Shown here in pieces: positions 1 to 8,780 of a DNA stretch of 64,000 nt. Positions within the stretch are counted from its first letter, which is position 1, and every line of letters starts with the position of its first letter. Made by a program: the position numbers and the translations under genes. The notes under the pieces are model-generated. The model made no database searches and was not told where the DNA came from. It saw nothing but the letters and a program-made list of their open reading frames with translations. This DNA comes from Atopobium fossor DSM 15642. GTDB taxonomy: Bacteria; Actinomycetota; Coriobacteriia; Coriobacteriales; Atopobiaceae. The stretch is from positions 124,001 to 188,000 of the forward strand of contig NZ_AXXR01000003.1 of NCBI RefSeq assembly GCF_000483125.1. Reading direction: 5' to 3'.

Positions 1-74
1 TAGGCGTATACTAATTAAACTGCATTTTATTATGCGTGGTATTGATAGCTCTTCACTAATGAAGGAAGCGAGCG

Positions 75-2030
75 ATGAAGCACTTATCAAAGTATTTGTT
101 GCGTGTGGCAATGTGCACGGCAATCCTTTTGGCTGCCCTGCCTCTTGTTGCACTTGCAGCAGATCCAACCTCTCCTACCAGCTTTCCCCACAATGTAACC
201 TTTAAAACGGCATCTGGTGATGTACCTGTTAGCTTTGCTACCGCAGATGAAGCCATTTCTGACTCGACCAACAGGGGTGTTGGCTGGGAAAGTGGCGGTG
301 CCCTGGATAAAAAGTACTTCTTAGGATGGAGTCCTTCTGCCAACTATGAAACTACTGACGGCGCTAAGCTGTATTATGCTCAGGAAAAGGCTTCTGAGCT
401 CGTTAAGGATGATGTAACAGAGCTGTACCCTGTCTTTATAAGCAGGCTTGGTGTAACTGGCTATCTTAATGGCAATGTTACACACATTAATTTGAATAAG
501 TCAGATCAGGATACGGTTCCAGGCTCAGTCATAAATACCGAGCTTGATACCAATCCAACTGATCATGATATTAACTTGTATTTTGATGAGAGCCGCAATA
601 GCTACGAGCTTTCTTTAGAATCAAGCTTTGATATGAATAAGATTATTGCTCACTGGCTGTATACCGGCAACGGATCAACCATCATGACCAATACTCAGTC
701 TGATCAGGGTAGCTCTGCAAAGCGTGCTGGCTACACCCATGTTGACTTGAATATCACTATTCCTGATGAAGTTGAAGTTCCTGAAGAACTCAAGCTCACC
801 TTTACCGGCTATTTTTTCCAGCCCTATATGGCACTCGACACCACCTCAAGGGATAAATTTGAAATAGCAGAGGTAAGTGGTGCAGAAAAATGGAATATTA
901 CTTCACTGGTAAGTGATACAAATCCTTCAACGTCGTTTACCATTAAGAACCCTGCTAAGTCTAGGAACATAACCGTAAGGACCATCCTGAGGACTAACTC
1001 TGCCTATGGCGGAAAGAAAATCTTGGGCGTAAGCGGACATGACGTTGAAAATGAAAATATGCGTCTGGTTGCTGAGTCTCCATTGACCATTTCTAAAGAT
1101 AAAGCCTTGGAGTTGGTCGGCAATTCTCAAAAGGCAACTATTTCTGGACGAGTTGACGGTTATGTCAAAATGCCAACGTTCTATTTCTTGGATTTGTCGC
1201 AATCTATTCCCGCTATTGAGGCAAAAACTCCTGTTTCTATTTCTTTTAGTCCCGTACTCGTAAAGTTTGATAAAAACACAGCAGGCCTGGGAGATAGTAG
1301 CGAGCAGAACCTTGGAACTTCTCGCGTAGCATATAACGGTGCATTGAATACTGACTCATTCAATACCGGAACAAAACCAACTGCTACCGTACTTGGCGAT
1401 GCCCTTGCAGATAACCCCGCTCCATTTGATGCTGCAGCAGGACTTACGTATCAGTTTGAGGGCTGGAATACCAAGCCAGATGGAACCGGTAATACTTTTA
1501 CCGAGAACAGCATTGTTCGCGAGCCGATTACTGTTTATGCCATCTATAAGGCAAATGCTTTGACTATGAACGAAGCTCCTCAATTGGTAGTAACCGACAA
1601 AAGCATTACTCAAGGTGAAGAGCTGGATGTAAAGAGCCTTATTGTATCTGCTACAGATACTGAGGACGGCGATTTGAAGAATGCTGTCCAGGTTGTCAGT
1701 GATGGCGGCTTTAATAAGGATGTTGTAGGCGAGTATACGGTTACGTTTAAGGTAACCGACACCCAGGGTGCAAGCGCAACTAAGACAGCAAAGATTACCG
1801 TAGCTGCCAAGCCAGCCCCTCAGCCAAATACACCCAACAACCCAACGCCTGGCAATCCAATTCCTGGTACCAAGAAACCTGCTCCTAGCTCAAAGACCGT
1901 CAAGCCTGCAAAAACAGCTATTCCCGCAACAGGTGACACCACCAATACAGGATTGTATGTTGCATTGCTTGGACTATCTGCCATGGGATTTTTGGGAGCA
2001 CGTCACTACAAGAAGAGTCTTACGAAGTAA
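75..2030 (+). CDS. Sortase-anchored surface protein (IPATG) with InlB-type and Ig-like repeats
   Basis: Predicted exported and wall-anchored protein of 651 residues. Residues 1-29 form a signal peptide (basic start, Leu/Ala core, ALAADP cleavage region). Residues about 30-400 match nothing I recognise. Residues about 400-500, with FEGWNTKPDGTGNTF, look like the Listeria-Bacteroides (InlB B) repeat. Residues about 500-578, with VVGEYTVTFKVTDTQG, look like a DUF5011-type Ig-like domain. A Pro/Lys-rich wall-spanning linker leads to IPATG at 616-620, a hydrophobic helix and a basic tail (RHYKKS), the classical sorting signal with Ile in place of Leu. The start follows a GAAGGAAG ribosome site. 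The gene stands alone and is followed by a strong terminator. A role in adhesion or host contact is inference. Confidence 0.85.
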   Translation: MKHLSKYLLRVAMCTAILLAALPLVALAADPTSPTSFPHNVTFKTASGDVPVSFATADEAISDSTNRGVGWESGGALDKKYFLGWSPSANYETTDGAKLYYAQEKASELVKDDVTELYPVFISRLGVTGYLNGNVTHINLNKSDQDTVPGSVINTELDTNPTDHDINLYFDESRNSYELSLESSFDMNKIIAHWLYTGNGSTIMTNTQSDQGSSAKRAGYTHVDLNITIPDEVEVPEELKLTFTGYFFQPYMALDTTSRDKFEIAEVSGAEKWNITSLVSDTNPSTSFTIKNPAKSRNITVRTILRTNSAYGGKKILGVSGHDVENENMRLVAESPLTISKDKALELVGNSQKATISGRVDGYVKMPTFYFLDLSQSIPAIEAKTPVSISFSPVLVKFDKNTAGLGDSSEQNLGTSRVAYNGALNTDSFNTGTKPTATVLGDALADNPAPFDAAAGLTYQFEGWNTKPDGTGNTFTENSIVREPITVYAIYKANALTMNEAPQLVVTDKSITQGEELDVKSLIVSATDTEDGDLKNAVQVVSDGGFNKDVVGEYTVTFKVTDTQGASATKTAKITVAAKPAPQPNTPNNPTPGNPIPGTKKPAPSSKTVKPAKTAIPATGDTTNTGLYVALLGLSAMGFLGARHYKKSLTK

Positions 2031-2101
2031 GTAGTAGTAAGCAGATAAATAGATCCGCAAGCGCTTAAATTAACAAGTACGTCTTACAAAGACGCATGAG
2101 T

Positions 2102-2137
2102 AAAGGTCGGTAGATTAAATCTACCGACCTTTGTTTT
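2102..2137. terminator. Bidirectional intrinsic terminator
   Basis: A near-perfect inverted repeat (AAAGGTCGGTAGAT paired with its complement) is followed by TTTGTTTTA on the + strand and preceded by an A-rich stretch. It sits between the surface protein (+) and the lipoprotein gene (-), which converge here, so it probably serves both. Confidence 0.8.
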
Positions 2138-2186
2138 AGGTGTATGGGATTTGTAGAGCTGGTCTGTGGCTTATCAGGTTTGCAGC

Positions 2187-2774
2187 CTACTCTACAATTT
2201 CAAACTCAACGACGTACTTCTCGCCCAATTCATCACCAATGCCCTCGACATAATTTTTCAATAGCTCTTGGGCTCGTTTATCTGCCCTTGCGAGCAAATC
2301 TGTGTTATTAGAGCACTTCTCTTCGAGCTTATCTTGCGCATCGTTAAGAACCTGCTGCTTTTCTTGAGCACCCAGGTCTGCCCACATAACAAGAAGGCCA
2401 TCCTTCTTTGCAACAAAATTTATTGAATCCGGATCAATGGCTGGACGACCAAGAATTGTTGCCTTTGGTATTTGCACCGTTACTACCATATCTGAGCCTA
2501 CCTGATGAGGCTTACCAACTTTTACTTTCTTTGAATCAATGCCATATTGAACTTTTGCATCATACTCATACCAAATTTCATGTCCAAACAGCAGGGCCAA
2601 GTTATCGCGGAATTTACCTTTTGCCACATCGTGAAAATAGCAGTCATAGCTGGCCCATTTTGCAACTTGAATAGCATTTGAAAAATCAGGTCCTTTAGAC
2701 TTACATCCCGGTAAAACCACAGCTCCAGCAATAAGAAAAGCTGATACAAGACTTGCAACAATTTTACGCAGCAT
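2187..2774 (-). CDS. Predicted lipoprotein, function unknown
   Basis: A 195-residue protein with a basic start, a hydrophobic helix (IVASLVSAFLIAGAVV) and a lipobox-like LPGC near residue 24, so it is probably lipid-anchored at the outer membrane face. The rest is soluble and rich in Lys, Asp and Glu. I recognise no family. It overlaps the end of the DUF4230 gene by 11 bases, so the two are translated as one unit and probably act together. The ATG at 2774 is preferred over the upstream GTG at 2783 because AGGTGAT lies at good spacing before it. Confidence 0.65.
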   Translation of the reverse strand: MLRKIVASLVSAFLIAGAVVLPGCKSKGPDFSNAIQVAKWASYDCYFHDVAKGKFRDNLALLFGHEIWYEYDAKVQYGIDSKKVKVGKPHQVGSDMVVTVQIPKATILGRPAIDPDSINFVAKKDGLLVMWADLGAQEKQQVLNDAQDKLEEKCSNNTDLLARADKRAQELLKNYVEGIGDELGEKYVVEFEIVE

Positions 2775-3582
2775 TCTTATCACCTGCAGTCTCTACTGAT
2801 TTTTGCTCACTTTTTTCCATATCTTCTGGCCATACGATTTTGTAGCCTTTAGACTCAACTAGGTTGTAAGTAAGACCCTCGATTATGGCATGAGCATTTT
2901 CTACAGCCATATTGTCTAAATCAATCTTATTGGCTATGTCATTTACTGCATCCTGCTTGCAATAATTAAAAGCCTTCTTTGGATCGATACCTATAGCCCC
3001 ATCTTCAAGATAGACAATGTGGTCATCAATGACTGGTTCTGAATGAGTGAACTCAGGAAGAATGGGAGTGATTATTTTCTTCTCGTTATCAATTTCCCAC
3101 TGCACATCTTCGGGATTAAATGAAACATTAACAGTTGCCTTATAGTGCATGTGTACTGGTAAGTGCTCATAGTAAAAGCCATCAGTATAATCAGCAACAC
3201 CCTCATAGGGGTACTCAATAACTGAAAGCTGATTGACAGCAATCATCTTGGTAAGTTGAGAAGAACTAATAAAAATAGGCGGTTGCATCCAATTGACGCC
3301 AAACCACGTAAGAAATATTGCTGCAACTACAACAGCAAGTGCAATGAGTGTGCCTTTGGGACCAAGCATTTTAAAAAGCTTAGCAATACCCTTTATTGCA
3401 CCTAGATGGGACTTTTTATCCCTGCTTTTTTGATTAGGGATTTTCTCGTTTAGAGATTTGACTTTCTGAGCAATAGCAGACGAGCTAAAACTCTCTTTTT
3501 GAATGTCTTTAGAGCTCCCCCCCCCCAGAACTTTTGTCTCTTCTTGCTCGGTATTCTCGGAATCTGGTACAGAACTATCCAC
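2764..3582 (-). CDS. DUF4230-like membrane-anchored protein with an in-gene G10 tract
   Basis: A 272-residue protein. About 85 cytoplasmic residues, rich in Ser, Lys and Glu, precede one transmembrane helix (GTLIALAVVVAAIFLTWFGV). The extracytoplasmic domain (LSVIEYPYEGVADYTDGF and onward) resembles DUF4230; the function of that family is not established. It is the first gene of a two-gene unit with the lipoprotein. The second of two tandem GTG codons is taken as start because GGAG lies 5 bases before it. Codons near residue 20 contain ten consecutive G on the coding strand (C run at 3517-3526), encoding Leu-Gly-Gly-Gly-Ser. A one-base slip there would truncate the protein within the cytoplasmic tail. 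Confidence 0.65.
   Translation of the reverse strand: MDSSVPDSENTEQEETKVLGGGSSKDIQKESFSSSAIAQKVKSLNEKIPNQKSRDKKSHLGAIKGIAKLFKMLGPKGTLIALAVVVAAIFLTWFGVNWMQPPIFISSSQLTKMIAVNQLSVIEYPYEGVADYTDGFYYEHLPVHMHYKATVNVSFNPEDVQWEIDNEKKIITPILPEFTHSEPVIDDHIVYLEDGAIGIDPKKAFNYCKQDAVNDIANKIDLDNMAVENAHAIIEGLTYNLVESKGYKIVWPEDMEKSEQKSVETAGDKNAA
3517..3526 (-). repeat. Mononucleotide G10 tract inside a coding region
   Basis: Ten consecutive C on the + strand (G on the coding strand), about 60 bases after the start of the DUF4230 gene. As assembled, the gene is in frame. Tracts of this length are typical slipped-strand mispairing sites and are also prone to sequencing error. Confidence 0.9.
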
Positions 3583-3640
3583 CACGTCTCCTTACCTCAA
3601 AATTTTGTGCCGATGCCTTACTACACCTACCGACTAACGC

Positions 3641-4135
3641 TTAGTACAGCTTTGCTCCCGCAGGAATCTTATCGTCAACCATTAGAACATTAAGAGCTTC
3701 TTTTCCGTCCACCTCGTGAATTGCCGAGATAATCATGCCGCAGGAATCAATCCCCATCATGCGACGAGGCGGCAGGTTAACAATGGCAATGAGGGTCTTA
3801 CCAACCAGCTCTTCGGGTTCGTAGTTGGCATGAATGCCGGACAGAATCACGCGATCAGTGCCGCTGCCGTCATCCAAAACGAACTTGAGTAGCTTTTTTG
3901 ATTTGGGAACAGCTGTGCATTCTTTAACCTTTACAGCACGGAAATCTGACTTGCTAAAGGTATCAAAGTCCACTTCTTCCTCTGCAAGAGGCTCGGTCAC
4001 AACTTTGAGACCGACGGATTCATGGAGGTCATTAAGCTCTGCGGAAGCTACAGCTTCGCTGGTTTGTGCCTCTGTTGCTACCTCGACGGCCTTATCGATA
4101 AGGTCTTCTGCAGATTTGCGGGTATCTTCAGACAT
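3641..4135 (-). CDS. EMAP/OB-fold tRNA-binding domain protein (MetG C-terminal-like)
   Basis: A 164-residue protein. The N-terminal 55 residues are acidic and Ala-rich, perhaps helical. Residues about 60-164 (FRAVKVKECTAVPKSKKLL, DGSGTDRVILSGIHANYEPE, KTLIAIVNLPPRRMMGIDS) match the tRNA-binding OB fold found at the C terminus of methionyl-tRNA synthetase and in CsaA/Trbp111-type proteins. It probably binds tRNA or other structured RNA in the cytoplasm. The start at 4135 is preferred over upstream Met codons because GGAG lies just before it and the earlier residues look like leader sequence. It stands alone, unlinked to a synthetase. Confidence 0.8.
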   Translation of the reverse strand: MSEDTRKSAEDLIDKAVEVATEAQTSEAVASAELNDLHESVGLKVVTEPLAEEEVDFDTFSKSDFRAVKVKECTAVPKSKKLLKFVLDDGSGTDRVILSGIHANYEPEELVGKTLIAIVNLPPRRMMGIDSCGMIISAIHEVDGKEALNVLMVDDKIPAGAKLY

Positions 4136-4283
4136 GATTTTCTCCATTTGGTTTGGGAAGTTGTTACTAGAAGTATAGGGTATACAGTGTCTTGTTCTGT
4201 AAAGGAATATCCCGAGTGGAAATAATAAAAGGTATTTGTAGTATTGCATAACAATAAGCAATCAGCCAGATACTTCATGTATG

Positions 4284-4316
4284 AAAAAGCAGCCATAAAG
4301 ACTATGACTGCTTTTC
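4284..4316 (-). terminator. Intrinsic terminator of the EcsC-family gene
   Basis: An inverted repeat (AAAAGCAG and CTGCTTTT arms, extended by an imperfect inner stem) lies just after the stop of the EcsC-family gene, with a T tract in the direction of that gene. Confidence 0.7.
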
Positions 4317-4332
4317 TCTGTAAAGCAATTAT

Positions 4333-5376
4333 TTAAGCATGTAATTCTTTTATACGCTGTTCTTTCTCGATAATAAACCGCCGGTGATAAAAAATATCCG
4401 CATACTCAATGATAGCGTTCATTTGTGCATAATCGATTAATGCACCAATTCCCGCACCGACAACAGGAACTGCTCTTTGAATGGTCTTTAGTGTTAGGCG
4501 CTTTCCAATTTGTTCAAATACTTCCTTTAATGCTGTTTTTTCAAGCCCCTGCTTTCCTGCTGTAACTAAAGCTTTTTGTGCTGCCTTGTTGGCAAGCGCA
4601 CGCATTTGAACAAGCAAAAGTGCGGAGCCTCCATGTTGAGCCATTGCAACCCAACCCTTTTTTGCAACTACCTCGACATTTGACACAAAAGCTAAGGTCA
4701 TAAACTTACTAACTGTATTTACTTGACCATTGTTAGAACTACTCAACGGATTCATAGAACTTGATAGTACTTCACCTGCGATAATTAATTCTGCTGGGTC
4801 ATCTTGGATATCAAATCCATATGACATGGCAATACATTGAACTGCTCGATAATAGACAAATGTACTTGTTGCCAAATTAGCTGGAACACCTGCAAAACCA
4901 AACAGACCAGTAGCAGCTCCCTCCGCTAACGCAGAAAGGGCATGTTGAATATTTCCTTTATGAGCTGCTTTAGAAATGATGGAGCTTGGTAGCGTACAAA
5001 TTTCTTCAAAAGAGTTAATCTGAGTTTCATCACTTGTAGCATTGATAGACTTTACTATTGCTTCTTTACTAACCGTATATTTAGCTGCATTTTTCTCGGC
5101 AATAGTAAATCCTTTTGCTATTAATTCCATAGCTTGATTATATAATTGCTGTTCAGTAATAGTTGCTCCTGCAGCAGCAACTGCAGCTTTTGCTTGTGTT
5201 GGAACAAGATCTAATACCTTTTTACCTGCTTGAGCAAGTTTATTTGATGACACTTTTTTATAGCGAGCGTCAAGCTTTTTTAGCTGAATGATTTCCTGTT
5301 CATCTAGCGTACTTTTGTCAGTGAAGTCCCCCCCCTGCTGCATATTTGCAGCAGAACCACTATAATCATCAGTCAT
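4333..5376 (-). CDS. EcsC family protein with a G8 tract near its start
   Basis: A 347-residue protein. The region from about residue 150 to the end (FGFAGVPANLATSTFVYYRA, IAMSYGFDIQDDPAEL, VPVVGAGIGALIDYAQM) matches the EcsC family, named after a Bacillus gene linked to an ABC transporter; its molecular function is unknown. Amphipathic and Ala-rich helical segments suggest membrane association. It is transcribed divergently from the DUF1643 gene and ends at its own terminator, so it is monocistronic. Codons 13-17 contain eight consecutive G (C run 5328-5335). Together with the G10 tract in the DUF4230 gene, this is a possible contingency site. Confidence 0.8.
   Translation of the reverse strand: MTDDYSGSAANMQQGGDFTDKSTLDEQEIIQLKKLDARYKKVSSNKLAQAGKKVLDLVPTQAKAAVAAAGATITEQQLYNQAMELIAKGFTIAEKNAAKYTVSKEAIVKSINATSDETQINSFEEICTLPSSIISKAAHKGNIQHALSALAEGAATGLFGFAGVPANLATSTFVYYRAVQCIAMSYGFDIQDDPAELIIAGEVLSSSMNPLSSSNNGQVNTVSKFMTLAFVSNVEVVAKKGWVAMAQHGGSALLLVQMRALANKAAQKALVTAGKQGLEKTALKEVFEQIGKRLTLKTIQRAVPVVGAGIGALIDYAQMNAIIEYADIFYHRRFIIEKEQRIKELHA
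5328..5335 (-). repeat. Mononucleotide G8 tract near the start of the EcsC-family gene
   Basis: Eight consecutive C on the + strand (coding-strand G) encode Gly-Gly at about codon 15. The gene is in frame as assembled. Confidence 0.85.
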
Positions 5377-5412
5377 TTTGATTCCAATCTATAGCTTTTT
5401 GTACAACCACTT

Positions 5413-5455
5413 GTTACCTATCTAGCTGTTACCTATCTTCCCATAAGATAGGTAA
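5413..5455. promoter_or_regulatory. Three copies of a 10-bp element (two direct, one inverted) in a divergent promoter region
   Basis: TTACCTATCT occurs at 5413-5422 and 5429-5438, and its exact complement at 5446-5455, spaced 7 bases from the second copy. The region lies between the divergent EcsC-family and DUF1643 genes. It could be an operator cluster or an RNA hairpin in the DUF1643 leader. The repeats are seen; the role is inference. Confidence 0.45.
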
Positions 5456-5563
5456 TCATGAACTACAATTCTGTAAACGTAGGAGTCGTATGCAATGCAC
5501 GACTAGTCCACGTGATGTTAAAATCAAAAAATAAAATCGTCCTATACAAACTAAAGGCTACCT

Positions 5564-6178
5564 ATGTCTACCAGCTTAAACGGGCACACTCCTCAATCCG
5601 TATGCGATGAATTTGCTTCCAAGCTAGCTAATGTGCAGCCTGATAAGAAAATTATGGTAGGCAACAAAGACACAGTTCGCTTTTTGTTAGGTGTGCCCGG
5701 TACAAAGCCACTTGTGGTGTTTGGCGTAAATCCCAGTACCGCTTCTGATGCAGAAGGACCCGCTGGTGACGACCCTACTATCCGGCGTGTAAAGAGCATT
5801 CTGGAATCCAAGCGTGATGAGGGTTACGATGGCTGGATTATGCTCAACTTGTATCCCCAGCGCGCAACAAACCCCATTAACCTTCATAAAAACAAAGATG
5901 CTCGCCAAGATTATTTAGACGCCAACCTTGCTCTTGTGCGTGAGGTGTTTGCCTGCTATCCGGATGCTTTGCTTTTAGCAGCTTGGGGTAACACTGTTGA
6001 TCGTAGGAGCTATTTAAAGCAAAGCGAGCTAGAAATCTTACGCTTAGCAACAGGCAGGCAGTGGTATATGGTTGGACATCCCTCAAAGCTGGGCAACCCG
6101 CATCATCCTTTGTTTACTCGCTTGGTACTCTCGCCTGTTCGCTTTAACGACAAAGGCAAAGTTGTTTGTGGAGTGTAA
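5564..6178 (+). CDS. DUF1643 domain protein
   Basis: A 204-residue cytoplasmic protein. Residues 50-185 carry the DUF1643 signature: VFGVNPSTASD, then DDPTIRRV, NLYPQRATNP, a conserved AAWGN and VGHPSKLGNPHHP. The family is widespread in bacteria and phages, often beside mobile or defence genes; no activity is known to me. It has its own promoter region, shared divergently with the EcsC-family gene, and is the last ordinary gene before the defence island. Confidence 0.8.
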   Translation: MSTSLNGHTPQSVCDEFASKLANVQPDKKIMVGNKDTVRFLLGVPGTKPLVVFGVNPSTASDAEGPAGDDPTIRRVKSILESKRDEGYDGWIMLNLYPQRATNPINLHKNKDARQDYLDANLALVREVFACYPDALLLAAWGNTVDRRSYLKQSELEILRLATGRQWYMVGHPSKLGNPHHPLFTRLVLSPVRFNDKGKVVCGV

Positions 6179-6258
6179 GACGCCTTTTGAAGTGCCAAAT
6201 CATTTTGAAAGGCAACGCGAAAATATAAAATGATTTTCTCGGTAATGCAGTGATTGTC

Positions 6259-6645
6259 CTATGCTTTTACCTGCACAATATCTGGAAGGATAAGTGAGGT
6301 TATCATCAGACCAAGTGCAGCTGCAAACGCCACAAGGACAAAGAAAAGGCTTCGTCCCGTTCTTTTTCGAGTGTTAAAAAGCGCCAATATGGGCGGAAGA
6401 ACGAGCGCCCTCGCTAGAATTGGCGAACTACTATTGTTGATAGCATCAAGAGCAACAAAGCCAAATATAACGATACATACTATGTAAACAGCTAATTCAT
6501 CTACTTTGAAGGGTGATGTACGAGAAAAGGTATTTACGGGTTCATCTATTATTTTTTGTCCAACAAAAGTGCGACAAATTACATAGGCGACTATATTCAG
6601 AATAGTACTGCTCTGTAAGCTATTACAACTACCAACTATTACCAG
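6259..6645 (-). pseudogene. Open frame for a small membrane protein with no usable start codon
   Basis: The minus strand has an uninterrupted frame of about 128 codons ending in TAG at 6259. It encodes two or three clear transmembrane helices (LAVYIVCIVIFGFVALDAI and LFFVLVAFAAALGLMITSLI) separated by a basic loop (NTRKRTGRS). It contains no ATG, GTG or TTG near its beginning, and the frame opens inside the end of the NERD gene. It is probably the decayed C-terminal part of a membrane protein. A CTG start at 6645 cannot be ruled out. The rest of 6179-6638 shows nothing else. Confidence 0.4.
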
Positions 6646-7679
6646 CTATTTCTTGTGTACCTACATTTGGGAAAACTGCTACATCCAATGAATGTGCTGC
6701 CATCAGACTTACGATGTCGCTCTATCAATTCTTTGCCACAGCGAGGACAAATATGATCAGAAGCATTCTGTTTTGTCTCGACAGTCTGTTTTTGAGGCGT
6801 TTCTCCAATCGAAGCTGATGTGAGTAACTCTAAGCGCAGCTTAATCATAGAGTCTTCCTCGGTTACTTGATTGGAGGGAGCCTGTTCTACTTGGATAGTT
6901 TGTTGAGCTTGAATGGCTTGCTGTACTTCAATGCTTTGTTTTTGAGACGGCTTTTTAGTAGATTGACCAGAAAAAGCCTGCCTTACCTCGGCAACATGTT
7001 CTTGAAGAGCTTCATTGGTTGACGCAGCCGCTAGCACCTCTAGTTGTAATTCAATCGTAGAAAATTGTTTCTCATTAAACAGCAATTCTCTATGAGAAAG
7101 ATCGCGCTTTATGTCTCGAACAAGGTGTTGGCGCTGACAAATATGAAACTCGGACGAATCTTCCGGCACTTTCTTAAGTTCGCAGCGCTCGGAAAATACT
7201 ATGACTGACCTAAATACACTTTCGGGCAATTGTAAGTACTCCGACAAAGCCCTAATATGTCCCCTATTTTGCATAATAGGATTGTAGAAGCGTTCCTTGG
7301 TTCTTGCGTTAAGCGCCATAGTCCACTGACGTTGATTGACACTACCAAATATCCAGCCCGAGTAATTCTTGGATTCAAAAACGTAAATGCCCCTCTCGTG
7401 CAGCATAAGCACATCAATTTCTGATGTTTCGGTCACCTTACCAAAGCGAGGCACTAACAAATTAGTGTAGGTTTCTAGTTTGCCAGGAATACTTTTGTGA
7501 TTAAGAGCATATTCCGTAAGATACTCACCATAATGTCCCTTACCTTTAAATACGTGAGGGATTCTCTCAAAAAAGCCTGGTTCTTCACCTTTCATGTATC
7601 CAAGAAAACTCAAGACAATGGCCTCATTTCTTCCTTTTGATGATGCTTGGTTATTCAATAATATTACACTTATATCCAT
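6639..7679 (-). CDS. NERD-domain nuclease-related protein with C-terminal topoisomerase-type zinc finger
   Basis: A 346-residue protein. Residues about 45-165 contain the NERD domain: GKGHYGEYLTEYAL, then SEIDVLMLHERGIYVFESKN, with the Asp and Glu-x-Lys pattern of PD-(D/E)xK nucleases. A Gln- and Val-rich, low-complexity linker follows. The C terminus (ICPRCGKELIERH, then FIGCSSFPKCRY) is a four-Cys topoisomerase-type zinc ribbon that should bind DNA. The Met at 7679 is taken as start because an upstream frame would run through the divergent Abi gene; the exact start is uncertain. It lies at the left edge of the defence island. A role in nucleic-acid attack or processing is inferred from the family. 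Confidence 0.75.
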   Translation of the reverse strand: MDISVILLNNQASSKGRNEAIVLSFLGYMKGEEPGFFERIPHVFKGKGHYGEYLTEYALNHKSIPGKLETYTNLLVPRFGKVTETSEIDVLMLHERGIYVFESKNYSGWIFGSVNQRQWTMALNARTKERFYNPIMQNRGHIRALSEYLQLPESVFRSVIVFSERCELKKVPEDSSEFHICQRQHLVRDIKRDLSHRELLFNEKQFSTIELQLEVLAAASTNEALQEHVAEVRQAFSGQSTKKPSQKQSIEVQQAIQAQQTIQVEQAPSNQVTEEDSMIKLRLELLTSASIGETPQKQTVETKQNASDHICPRCGKELIERHRKSDGSTFIGCSSFPKCRYTRNSW

Positions 7680-7823
7680 ATGTGTGTCGATACCTTGGAC
7701 AGGTGTCGGCACCGTCTCGCGGTGGATATGAATGTGATAGACTGTGGTCAGTAAACCCGCCTGGCCTCTGCTTTTAAGCATGCACACTGGCGGGTCTTCT
7801 TTATTTGGAGATATAGACACACC

Positions 7824-8780
7824 ATGGGAACATACACGAAGCCTTGGCTGTCCTTTGAACAGCAGGCGGATCTTCTCATAAACGAGCGCGGTCTTGTGGC
7901 CAATCGCAATGACCTCATCAGGCACCTTGCCGACATCGGCTACTATCGCCTGAGCGGGTACTGGCACATCTTCAAGCGTCAGCCCAAAGGTAGTAAGGAT
8001 TGTGAGAAGGACGAGCGCTTCATCGCAGGAACGTCGTTTAGTCAGGTCTGGCACCTCTACATCTTTGACAGGCAATTCAGGCTTGTCGTGCTCGATGCGA
8101 TAGAACGCGTGGAGGTCTACTTCCGCACACAGCTCGCCTACGAGCTTGCTAGAACAACTGGCACCTTCGGGTTTTTAGACCCCAGTAACCTACCCAGACT
8201 CGAGCAAAGCGAGTACGACAAGTTCATCGCAAGATGCAAGGAGGAGCTCAAGCGTTCCCGAGAACCCTTTACTCTTCACTTCAAGGAGACTTATAGCAAC
8301 GAGCACGAGTTTCCTCCCTACTGGATACTCGTCAACCTGATGGACTTTGGCACTATGCTCAAGCTCTATAATGGAGCGCCCTCTGACATCCGGAACAAAC
8401 TCGCAAGTAATCTAAATGTGAGCTCGCATGTGCTCAAATCTTGGCTTGTCGCCATAAACACAGTGCGCAACATCTGTGCCCACCATAGCCGCCTCTGGAA
8501 CAGGGGCATTGGCACCAAGCCAATCATCCCAAAGCAGTCGAAATATCCGGAGTGGCACGAGCCCTTTGACGTGAGATCGGACAACATGTTCGGCATTCTC
8601 ACCATTCTGAGTTACCTGCTGGAGCGCATTGCACCAGAAACCTCTTGGCGCAAACGCCTCTTCAGACTGCTGAATAGCCTGAATGCCGATGAGCTCCATC
8701 GTATGGGGTTTGCTGAGGGCTGGAAAGAATGCCCACTCTGGAAACCGTACGTACACATTGCCGAAGGTACTGAAGAGTAG
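7824..8780 (+). CDS. Abi_2 (AbiD/AbiF-like) abortive infection protein
   Basis: A 318-residue protein matching the Abi_2 family throughout: KPWLSFEQQADLLINERGL at the N terminus, then YYRLSGYWHIF, FDRQFRLVVLDAIERVEVYF, and RNICAHHSRLWNR at 215-227. The last is the R-x(4-6)-H motif of HEPN-type ribonucleases in this family. Known relatives abort phage infection, probably by cleaving RNA; that activity is inferred here. Length and motifs are complete, so the gene looks functional. It is divergent from the NERD gene across a 144-base gap that holds an ACCCGCC/GGCGGGT inverted repeat (7755-7795). Confidence 0.85.
   Translation: MGTYTKPWLSFEQQADLLINERGLVANRNDLIRHLADIGYYRLSGYWHIFKRQPKGSKDCEKDERFIAGTSFSQVWHLYIFDRQFRLVVLDAIERVEVYFRTQLAYELARTTGTFGFLDPSNLPRLEQSEYDKFIARCKEELKRSREPFTLHFKETYSNEHEFPPYWILVNLMDFGTMLKLYNGAPSDIRNKLASNLNVSSHVLKSWLVAINTVRNICAHHSRLWNRGIGTKPIIPKQSKYPEWHEPFDVRSDNMFGILTILSYLLERIAPETSWRKRLFRLLNSLNADELHRMGFAEGWKECPLWKPYVHIAEGTEE

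Noticed and set aside
7680-8075. An N-terminal extension of the NERD gene by about 130 codons
   Set aside because: It would overlap the Abi_2 gene antisense for over 250 bases and has no NERD-family similarity.
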